Assembly: GCA_031277235.1 (NCBI GenBank) | Contig: JAITMT010000008.1 | Coordinates: 1 to 19,700 of the forward strand | Direction: 5' to 3' | From: Tannerella sp. | GTDB taxonomy: Bacteria; Bacteroidota; Bacteroidia; Bacteroidales; Tannerellaceae | Length of the DNA stretch: 19,700 bases | Shown: positions 1 through 5,455 of the stretch, piece after piece | How positions within the stretch are numbered: the first letter of the stretch is position 1 | Layout: each line of letters opens with the position of its first letter | Position numbers and translations under genes: made by a program | The notes under the pieces: generated by a model | Database searches by the model: none | The model's input: only the letters and a program-made list of their open reading frames with translations | What the model was told of the DNA's origin: nothing

Positions 1-72
1 AGATACAGTATAAATTAAATAACAGGCCAAGAGCAAAATTAAATTTTTATTCACCCAAAGAAATTTTCTTCC

Positions 73-80
73 TATCTTTG
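73..80 (+). promoter_or_regulatory. Bacteroidetes-type -7 element upstream of hpt
   Basis: TATCTTTG matches the TAnnTTTG -7 consensus of Bacteroidetes. No convincing TTTG -33 lies 19-21 bases upstream; that stretch is T-rich instead. If used, it gives an hpt leader of about 105 bases. It would drive hpt-adk-obg. Positions 1-72 hold nothing else I can name. Confidence 0.5.
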
Positions 81-194
81 CAGAATCAAAAGTTGCATTC
101 AGTAGTTGAATCTACCTTCGTTATAAACCCAAAATAAATTTGGATATTACGTAATTTATTCCGACTTTTGTGCAAAATTAGACGTATATACCGA

Positions 195-743
195 ATGAAC
201 AAGCGTATAACCCTGCGGGATAAAACTTTTGAACTGTATATCCCTGAAAAAAAGATAGTTGACGCCATTTCAAAGATGGCGGTGCAGATTTCCGACGACA
301 TGCGCGACAAGAATCCACTGTTTGTCGGCATTCTGAACGGCGCTTTCATGTTTGTGTCGGAACTGATGAGCAAAATGCCGCCCACCTGCGAACTCACTTT
401 TGCGGCTTATTCGTCGTATCACGGCACGAAATCGGCGGGAATCGTCGAGGAATTGCTGCCCATCCGGGGCAAGAAGCACGACCGTCCCGTCATTTTGCTC
501 GAAGACATCATTGACACGGGACTGACCATGCAGTATGTAACCGGCAGATTGCGCGACGAAGGCATTAAAGATGTGCGACTTGCGACCATGCTGCTCAAAC
601 CCGGCTCGCTGAAATGCGACCTCAAACCCGACTACGTGGGAATGGAGATTGACGACGATTTCATTGTAGGCTTTGGGCTTGATTATGACGGACTTGGGCG
701 CACTTCGCGCGATATTTACAAAATTGTGGAACAACCATTATAA
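195..743 (+). CDS. hpt: Hypoxanthine phosphoribosyltransferase
   Basis: Purine salvage enzyme of the cytoplasm that makes IMP (and usually GMP) from hypoxanthine or guanine and PRPP. From the chosen start it is 182 residues, the normal size for the family. The PRPP-binding signature VILLEDIIDTGLT is at residues 99-111, with the acidic pair ED followed by DTG/LT. The flexible-loop region around AAYSSYHGTKSAG (residues 70-82) also fits. I chose the ATG at 195 (MNKRITL) over the in-frame ATG at 168 because the extra nine residues (MCKIRRIYR) are not family-like. The gene leads an operon, with adk 12 bases downstream, an order common in Bacteroidales. Assignment is from recognisable motifs. Confidence 0.93.
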   Translation: MNKRITLRDKTFELYIPEKKIVDAISKMAVQISDDMRDKNPLFVGILNGAFMFVSELMSKMPPTCELTFAAYSSYHGTKSAGIVEELLPIRGKKHDRPVILLEDIIDTGLTMQYVTGRLRDEGIKDVRLATMLLKPGSLKCDLKPDYVGMEIDDDFIVGFGLDYDGLGRTSRDIYKIVEQPL

Positions 744-755
744 AAATAATATAAA

Positions 756-1343
756 ATGCTGAATATCATTATTTTCGGAGCGCCCGGTTCGGGAAAGGGA
801 ACGCAAAGCGAGTTGATGGAAAAAAACTACAATCTCGCGCATATTTCCACGGGAGACGTTCTCCGTCAGGAAATTAAGAACGAAACGGCGCTTGGCAAAA
901 CGGCAAAACAATACATTGACAAGGGCGAACTCGTCCCCGACGACTTGATTTGCGATATGCTCGACCAGGTTCTCGAAACGCAGAAAGACGCCGCAGGCGT
1001 TATTTTCGACGGCTTTCCGCGTACCATTCCGCAGGCGGAAGCGCTGGAAAAAATACTGGCAAAACGCGGTTGGGAGGTATCCGTACTCGTTGATTTACAG
1101 GTAGAAGACCGCATTTTGATAGACCGCTTGCTGGAACGCGGAAAAATTTCGGGACGCTCGGACGACAACGAGGAAACGATTCAGTCGCGCCTGAACGTTT
1201 ATCATTCGCAAACCGCGCCGCTCGCCGACTACTATAAACAGAAAGGTAAACACGTAGCCATCAATGGAGTAGGTGAAATCGAAGAAATTTTCCATCGCAT
1301 AGACCGGGAAATATCCAATAAACGAAAAACCCTCAAACCTTGA
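756..1343 (+). CDS. adk: Adenylate kinase, short type
   Basis: Converts ATP plus AMP to two ADP and keeps the adenylate pool balanced in the cytoplasm. It is 195 residues long. The P-loop GAPGSGKGTQ is at residues 8-17, the AMP-binding region ISTGDVLR at 30-37 and DGFPRT at 85-90. The LID (around residues 128-142) is the short form without a four-cysteine zinc finger, matching the length of other Bacteroidetes enzymes. It lies between hpt and obgE, presumably co-transcribed. Odd point: the last residues (NKRKTLKP) and the stop are encoded where a degenerate heptamer-like repeat begins, so the native C-terminus may have been altered by that repeat. Confidence 0.95.
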   Translation: MLNIIIFGAPGSGKGTQSELMEKNYNLAHISTGDVLRQEIKNETALGKTAKQYIDKGELVPDDLICDMLDQVLETQKDAAGVIFDGFPRTIPQAEALEKILAKRGWEVSVLVDLQVEDRILIDRLLERGKISGRSDDNEETIQSRLNVYHSQTAPLADYYKQKGKHVAINGVGEIEEIFHRIDREISNKRKTLKP

Positions 1344-1390
1344 ACCCCAAACTTTGAACTTTGAACTTGAAACTTTGAACTTAAAACTTA
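1338..1390. repeat. Degenerate AACTTTG-type short tandem repeat between adk and obgE
   Basis: The spacer is almost wholly variations of AACTTTGAAC / AACTTGAA / AACTTAAAA in tandem. It begins within the last codons of adk and ends 2 bases before the obgE ATG. It replaces any visible ribosome-binding sequence for obgE. Similar low-complexity intergenic repeats are familiar from Bacteroidales genomes; that comparison is from memory. Confidence 0.7.
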
Positions 1391-1391
1391 G

Positions 1392-2438
1392 ATGGCAGAA
1401 TCGAATTTTGTAGATTACGTAAAAATATATTGCAGTTCGGGAAAAGGCGGGCGCGGCTCGTCGCATTTCCGGCGGGCGAAATACATTCCCAAAGGCGGTC
1501 CCGACGGCGGCGACGGCGGACGGGGCGGCGACGTGTATTTGAAAGGAAACCGCAACCTCTGGACGCTGCTTCACCTGCGCTACGAGCGCCACGTCATCGC
1601 CGAATCCGGCGACCCCGGAACCGCCAAAGGCAGCACCGGCAAGAGCGGCGAAGATAAATACATCGAAGTTCCCTGTGGCACAGTTGTTTACGATGCCGAT
1701 ACCGGAGATTTCATCTGCGACGTAACCGAAGACGGGCAAATCGTCAGGCTGCTGAAAGGCGGGAAAGGCGGCTGGGGCAACATCCACTTCAAAACCTCTA
1801 CCACTCAGGCGCCCCGCTATGCGCAACCCGGCGAACCCAGCGAAGAACGCAACGTGATTTTGCAACTCAAACTGCTCGCCGACGTCGGGCTGGTCGGTTT
1901 CCCGAATGCGGGCAAATCCACCTTGCTGTCGGTCGTTACTTCGGCGAAGCCGAAAATCGCCAACTATCCGTTTACGACGCTTGAACCGAATCTCGGCATT
2001 GTGAAATACCGCGAAAACCGCTCCTTTATCATGGCGGACATTCCGGGAATCATTGAAGGCGCCAGCGAAGGAAAGGGGCTGGGATTGAGGTTCTTACGGC
2101 ATATCGAACGCAACTCGCTGTTACTGTTCATGATTCCTGCCGATTCGGAAGATATTGGCAAGGAATACAAAATTTTGGACAACGAACTGAAAAAATACAA
2201 TCCCGATTTGGCGGATAAAACCAGAGTTCTCGCCATCACCAAATGCGATCTTTTAGACGCTGAACAGCAAAAAATACCGGCAAAAAAACTCCCCAAAAAG
2301 ATACCGTACGTCTTCATTTCATCCGTTGCACAGATGGGTCTCGACGAATTAAAGGACATACTCTGGCGCGAACTCAACCGGGAAACTTTTCAGGACAAGG
2401 ATAAAATTGTCCGTAAAAATATGGAGATAAATCAATAA
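1392..2438 (+). CDS. obgE: Obg/CgtA GTPase (ribosome assembly)
   Basis: Essential GTPase that binds the 50S subunit and acts in ribosome maturation and stress signalling. The protein is 348 residues. The Gly-rich Obg domain is at about 1-160 (GGPDGGDGGRGGDV at 35-48). The G domain follows, with G1 GFPNAGKST at 169-177, a switch region with NYPFTTLEPN at 191-200, G3 DIPG at 216-219, G4 TKCD at 283-286 (a conservative variant of NKxD) and G5-like ISSVA near 309-313. It ends soon after the G domain, so the C-terminal OCT domain of many Firmicutes Obg proteins is absent. It is third in the hpt-adk-obg operon, 48 bases after adk. A promoter for the next gene lies just past its stop. Confidence 0.95.
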   Translation: MAESNFVDYVKIYCSSGKGGRGSSHFRRAKYIPKGGPDGGDGGRGGDVYLKGNRNLWTLLHLRYERHVIAESGDPGTAKGSTGKSGEDKYIEVPCGTVVYDADTGDFICDVTEDGQIVRLLKGGKGGWGNIHFKTSTTQAPRYAQPGEPSEERNVILQLKLLADVGLVGFPNAGKSTLLSVVTSAKPKIANYPFTTLEPNLGIVKYRENRSFIMADIPGIIEGASEGKGLGLRFLRHIERNSLLLFMIPADSEDIGKEYKILDNELKKYNPDLADKTRVLAITKCDLLDAEQQKIPAKKLPKKIPYVFISSVAQMGLDELKDILWRELNRETFQDKDKIVRKNMEINQ

Positions 2439-2445
2439 AATTGCT

Positions 2446-2453
2446 TACCTTTG
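2446..2453 (+). promoter_or_regulatory. -7 element for the winged-helix gene at 2480
   Basis: TACCTTTG fits TAnnTTTG, with an initiation site expected near 2460 and so a very short leader. It starts 8 bases after the obgE stop, so the small downstream gene can be transcribed separately. No clear -33 TTTG at the usual distance. Confidence 0.55.
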
Positions 2454-2479
2454 CGGCCTGATTTTAAATATTTCGTGTT

Positions 2480-2683
2480 ATGACAAAAGAAATTATTGGC
2501 ACAAATGCCGGATTAGTATGGAACGCCTTAAACGGCGCAGGGAAACTGTCAACCAAGGACTTAAAGAAACAAACCAAAATCAAAACGGATAAATTGCTGT
2601 TTGCTGCTTTGGGCTGGTTGGCAAAAGAGGACAAACTGATTTTCACGGAAAAAGACGAAGATTTGTATGTTGCTTTGGCGTAA
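2480..2683 (+). CDS. Small winged helix-turn-helix protein (DUF2582-like)
   Basis: A 67-residue protein that reads as a single winged-helix domain. The N-terminal helix (TNAGLVWNALNG) is followed by a helix-turn-helix-like segment (STKDLKKQTKIKTDKLLFAALGWLAKEDKL) and a beta-wing (IFTEKDEDLYVAL). This is the pattern and size of the small DUF2582 winged-helix family found in Bacteroidetes and archaea; I recognise it from memory. The target and role are unknown. No membrane segment or signal is present. The gene is a single unit: its own -7 element sits 27 bases upstream and an intrinsic terminator follows 32 bases after the stop. A nucleic-acid-binding role is inferred from the fold only. Confidence 0.82.
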   Translation: MTKEIIGTNAGLVWNALNGAGKLSTKDLKKQTKIKTDKLLFAALGWLAKEDKLIFTEKDEDLYVALA

Positions 2684-2715
2684 AAAATGGACACAGTGAT
2701 GAAACTTAAATGATT

Positions 2716-2752
2716 AGACTGCTCAATACATGAAATTGGGCAGTCTTTTTTT
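2716..2752 (+). terminator. Intrinsic terminator of the winged-helix gene
   Basis: Arms AGACTGCTCAA (2716-2726) and TTGGGCAGTCT (2736-2746) form an 11-pair stem with one G-T pair and a 9-base loop, followed by seven T (2746-2752). Confidence 0.88.
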
Positions 2753-2781
2753 ACATTCGGTCGCTGATCCACTCCAAAAAG

Positions 2782-2809
2782 AGAGGTGCAGGAAAAATCC
2801 TGCACCTCT
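2782..2809 (-). terminator. Perfect 12-bp hairpin, likely minus-strand terminator of the pnp 3'-end copy
   Basis: AGAGGTGCAGGA (2782-2793), loop AAAA, TCCTGCACCTCT (2798-2809). Read on the minus strand the hairpin has a TTTT loop and is followed one base later by a run of five T. The hairpin after intact pnp (5299-5330) has the same stem length, loop and orientation, though a different stem sequence. On the plus strand a weaker T stretch follows, so it could act both ways. Confidence 0.65.
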
Positions 2810-2834
2810 GTTTTCTTGAATTTCTACATTCAAG

Positions 2835-2987
2835 ATTCAAAAATTATTTACATTTACCCGCTCTCCCTTTTTTACCTTCGGGAGCAGGGGGGGTTCTTTT
2901 TATCTGCGGTTGTCGCGTCGGTCATCGCGTCTGCCGCCGCCACGATAATCGTTTCGATACGCGGTGCGTGCGGTTTGAGGTCGGGAA
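2835..2987 (-). pseudogene. Collapsed relict copy of the 3' end of pnp
   Basis: Segment 2901-2944 matches the last codons of pnp and its stop (5457-5500) at 43 of 44 bases. Segment 2940-2986 then matches an internal part of pnp (6013-6059, KH-domain start) without mismatch over 47 bases. The two source pieces are about 510 bases apart in intact pnp and share CCACG at the junction, so the copy lost the S1 and most of the KH region at a 5-base microhomology. Downstream pnp flank is also copied: ATTCAAAAATTAT (2835-2847 vs 5407-5419) and TTTACCCG followed by a CTCCCTTTTT stretch. The fusion changes frame, so nothing functional is encoded. Confidence 0.85.
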
Positions 2988-3230
2988 CGGCGCTTTTGGG
3001 GTTTTGTGACACTCATGGTTGGGTTAAAACGATCATTAGTGCTGATCATACTTCTTTATACATGGAAATTAGAAAATTTTCTTCAAAATATTTGGCAGTC
3101 TCAAAAAAAATTCGTTTATTTGCCGCCGATTACAAATCAAAAACGAACTGCTTATGTAGAAAACAGAGCGTCATAAGACGCAACAGACATATTAAAAAGA
3201 CGGCGTTTAACGCATATTCTTACTTCTGAA
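2988..3230. other. Stretch without recognisable gene
   Basis: After the end of the pnp similarity the sequence becomes A+T-rich with no ORF that looks real. A plus-strand frame across it merely reads through the pnp relict. It holds one small hairpin, GCGTC-ATAA-GACGC, near 3168-3181. It may be the edge of the inserted module. Confidence 0.5.
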
Positions 3231-3337
3231 ACTTAGACAATTTCAAAAGAAGCACAAGAAGAGCACAGCAATGTGGGCTTATATCTTGTGCAAGGTAGTC
3301 TAAGACCTCAGAAGTGGATGTAAGTCCACTTTTTTTT
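3231..3337 (+). ncRNA. Candidate structured RNA or attenuator leader ending in an intrinsic terminator
   Basis: Nested perfect stems: CTTAGAC (3232-3238) with GTCTAAG (3298-3304), and inside it GCACAAGA (3252-3259) with TCTTGTGC (3284-3291). A terminator follows immediately: AAGTGGA (3312-3318) with TCCACTT (3325-3331), then T at 3330-3337. This is about 105 bases of organised structure with no ORF. The next gene starts 53 bases after the T run, so it could be either a stand-alone small RNA or a leader that conditionally terminates before the 3391-5156 genes. No convincing -7 element was found (TACTTCTG near 3220 is imperfect). I do not recognise a known riboswitch class. Confidence 0.45.
3312..3337 (+). 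terminator. Intrinsic terminator of the candidate leader RNA
   Basis: A 7-bp stem AAGTGGA/TCCACTT with loop TGTAAG and eight T. No plus-strand protein gene ends here, so it must serve the RNA-like region upstream. Confidence 0.75.
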
Positions 3338-3390
3338 ATGGTCTGAATTTGAGTAACAATTATTAATAATAAATTATAAAACAGGAGATT

Positions 3391-3519
3391 ATGAAATACA
3401 AAAAGAGAAATCAAGCCGCTACAATCAACGCAGTGGAGATGACGACCGGAGACAATGTAACAAACGGGGTGAGTCCGGAAAGCCGGATGAATAGGGAAAA
3501 GTTGGTAATGGAATTATAA
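3391..3519 (+). CDS. 42-residue hypothetical protein
   Basis: ATG at 3391 opens 42 codons to TAA at 3517. The protein is basic at the N-terminus (MKYKKRNQAAT) and polar throughout, with no membrane segment. An AGGAG stands at 3384-3388 at good spacing; such a clear Shine-Dalgarno is unusual in this phylum and is the main reason to accept the ORF. The stop is 10 bases before the ATG of the 201-residue gene, so it heads a tight three-gene operon. No homologue is recognised. Possible roles are a leader peptide regulating the next genes, a small partner protein, or an N-terminal remnant of a lost gene. Confidence 0.55.
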   Translation: MKYKKRNQAATINAVEMTTGDNVTNGVSPESRMNREKLVMEL

Positions 3520-3529
3520 AAAAAATGCC

Positions 3530-4135
3530 ATGAAAAATTTGAATATAGCCTTGCCATCCGTGGAGGAAGTAGAAAAATATCTGTGTATATGGGAAACAGC
3601 GGATGAATACGAGAAATATCGCTGTCAAGAAAAGAGCGTGGTAATGATGTTTCGGGAAAAATTTCCTGAAAATACTAAAATAGAAGAAACGCTTGTTAAG
3701 GTTGCTGTTTTAAACGAATTTTACAGGACCTCTATCTTGGATATATTTTCTGTAGCGCTGCATATTGTGGATTTGAATATTGACAATATGTTGGCAGAGG
3801 AAGATATACATGTTATTGATAAAATCGCAAGAATAACGATTGGCGGGAAAGAAAAACACTTTTATTCGTTTGCTACCAAATATTGCAGTCATCATCAGCC
3901 CGATAAATTTCCTATTTATGACCGTTTAGTGAGTGATCTGCTAATATATTTCAACTCGCAAGAAAAATTTTTCACAATTGAAAACGCAAAAAATTTGAGA
4001 GACTATCCAACTTTTAAAGCCGCAATGAATGGTTTTAGAACATATTTTCACTTGGAAAAATTTACGCTAAAAGAACTCGACAGATACTTGTGGGTGTTGG
4101 GAAGAAAAATATTTTCACCTAAAAAAGAAAAGTAA
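3530..4135 (+). CDS. Conserved hypothetical protein, possibly OGG/HhH-glycosylase-like
   Basis: A 201-residue soluble protein, mostly helical, with no signal peptide. The middle motif FYSFATKYCSHHQPDKFPIYDRLV (residues about 115-138) resembles a family of Bacteroidetes hypotheticals that I associate loosely with the 8-oxoguanine glycosylase-like helix-hairpin-helix fold; this is a memory-based guess, and no catalytic Lys/Asp pair can be assigned here. A second recognisable stretch is VLNEFYRTSILDIFSVALHI (about 63-82). The gene is second in the module-1 operon, 10 bases after the 42-residue ORF and 1 base before the next ATG. It is visibly more A+T-rich than hpt, adk or pnp, suggesting transfer. 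DNA repair or defence roles are possible but unproven. Confidence 0.7.
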   Translation: MKNLNIALPSVEEVEKYLCIWETADEYEKYRCQEKSVVMMFREKFPENTKIEETLVKVAVLNEFYRTSILDIFSVALHIVDLNIDNMLAEEDIHVIDKIARITIGGKEKHFYSFATKYCSHHQPDKFPIYDRLVSDLLIYFNSQEKFFTIENAKNLRDYPTFKAAMNGFRTYFHLEKFTLKELDRYLWVLGRKIFSPKKEK

Positions 4136-4136
4136 A

Positions 4137-5156
4137 ATGAAAAACACAGTTTTTATAAAAGGAATTTTCATATTGTTGGCGTTCGGATTTTCGATCGTAC
4201 AATCAAATGCGCAATCGAAATCCGTAGCGGATTATTACTACCCTAAGGGCACAACCGAAAAAAAATTTACTCAGAAAGGGAATTTGCTTAAAAGATATGA
4301 TAGGTTCACCGGATTTGATGGTGCTAATAACGGTGTTAGTGAATTTTATAGTTATTGGGGTCAACATTTGGCAGTAACAGGAAAAAGTGAGTATAAATTG
4401 GTTGGAAATGAAATCGTATATACAAAAGGTTATAATACTGTGACCGGAAGCGATAATCACTCATCTACAGTTCTAATATTACCTGATGTAGGGCAAACTG
4501 TCGTCCTTCCAATTTCCAATAATAGGTTATCCCCCTGTGAATACACATTAGTAAATCTTCAAATTGAAATCAATGGTCAGAAAAGGACGGTAAATGCAAT
4601 AAAAGAGCTAATTATTGATGATAAGGGAATTAGGACTATTGAATATTGGGTGGAAGGTAAAGGACCAGTCTTTGATATAATTGAGAATGAAGTTTTTTCA
4701 TATAACGCGAGTATTGGACTAACCAGTCTGTCTTATAAAGAGTCACCAATAAACAACGGAAATACAGAAAAACAACGGGTAAGAGTAAATGATGACAACT
4801 TTGAAGAAAAATCCGGCAATCAAACTTTTAATCGAAATCGAGGCAGTTCGTTCGGTAACACCGATTCGGGAACTAATAAAAATATTGACAGTAATGGATC
4901 TTTCACCCTGAGTGGCAGGACTTTAGTCGAAGGTAATTTGGCGCGTCTTGAGAACAGCGCACAGGAAGAAGGAAAAATTGTTATAGACATCATTGTGGAT
5001 AATAATGGCAACATCATTTTTGCAGCCATCGGTAAGGGAACGACCATCAAAGACGTCTCTATGCTTAAGAGCGCCATTCGGGCAGCGCGCGAAGCCAAAT
5101 TCAACCGCATAGGAAGTACGGAAGACCAAAAGGGCACGATTACGTATATTTATTGA
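4137..5156 (+). CDS. Secreted protein with TonB-like C-terminal domain
   Basis: A 339-residue protein with a clear signal peptide (hydrophobic core IFILLAFGFSIVQSNA, cleavage likely after residue 26). Residues about 30-200 are beta-rich and unrecognised (YYYPKGTTEKKFTQKGNLLKR near the start). A Ser/Asn/Gly-rich linker runs to about 250. The last 85 residues resemble the C-terminal domain of Bacteroidetes TonB-family proteins: SGRTLVEG, then QEEGKIVIDIIVDNNGNI, then AARE-AKFN, and a final GTITYIY. There is no N-terminal anchor of classical TonB type and no proline-rich spacer, so energy transduction is doubtful; a periplasmic role is more likely. It starts 1 base after the 201-residue gene and is A+T-rich like it. 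Confidence 0.75.
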   Translation: MKNTVFIKGIFILLAFGFSIVQSNAQSKSVADYYYPKGTTEKKFTQKGNLLKRYDRFTGFDGANNGVSEFYSYWGQHLAVTGKSEYKLVGNEIVYTKGYNTVTGSDNHSSTVLILPDVGQTVVLPISNNRLSPCEYTLVNLQIEINGQKRTVNAIKELIIDDKGIRTIEYWVEGKGPVFDIIENEVFSYNASIGLTSLSYKESPINNGNTEKQRVRVNDDNFEEKSGNQTFNRNRGSSFGNTDSGTNKNIDSNGSFTLSGRTLVEGNLARLENSAQEEGKIVIDIIVDNNGNIIFAAIGKGTTIKDVSMLKSAIRAAREAKFNRIGSTEDQKGTITYIY

Positions 5157-5205
5157 TTTGCCAAGTAATCTCCGCTGCAACAGAAATATGTCACACAACC
5201 CGTAT

Positions 5206-5220
5206 AATCCCGACGGGATT
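5206..5220. repeat. Small palindrome AATCCC-GAC-GGGATT
   Basis: A perfect 6-bp stem with a 3-base loop, 50 bases after the stop of the TonB-like gene. No T run follows on the plus strand, so it is a poor terminator. It could be a short REP-like element. Apart from this and the hairpin at 5299, the stretch 5157-5455 shows nothing coding. Confidence 0.4.
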
Positions 5221-5298
5221 GCATGTTTATAGAAAATGCCATATTTCAACTTATTGTACTATTAGCCGTTTATACGAAGATTCATTTTTGCATATAAA

Positions 5299-5330
5299 AA
5301 GTAGAGACGCGAAAAATCGCGTCTCTACTT
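5299..5330 (-). terminator. Strong hairpin terminator of pnp
   Basis: A perfect 14-bp stem (5299-5312 with 5317-5330) and a 4-base loop. Read on the minus strand it ends in a run of T, so it fits pnp, whose stop lies about 125 bases upstream. The core GTAGAGACGCG is of the kind seen as dispersed palindromic repeats in Bacteroidetes, which I recall but cannot verify here. It may also close the convergent plus-strand operon. Confidence 0.75.
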
Positions 5331-5455
5331 CAATCAATATATTATCTCTGAAAAATTTTTATTGATGAAAATCTGTCCTTTTAGAAGAACTCTCCATATT
5401 TTTTAAATTCAAAAATTATACCGTTTATCCGTTTACCCGTTCTCCCTTTTTAGGT

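Noticed and set aside
1095..1865. Minus-strand ORF of 256 codons opposite adk and obgE
   Set aside because: It is the antisense of two well-recognised genes and translates the low-complexity repeat.
2786..3229. Plus-strand ORF of 147 codons
   Set aside because: It runs through the antisense of the pnp relict and a hairpin; its protein-like segment equals the antisense shadow of pnp near 6013-6059.
3312..3519. Possible group II intron or retron RNA
   Set aside because: No reverse transcriptase and no domain V-like motif; the CCGGA-containing stretch is coding in the 42-residue ORF.
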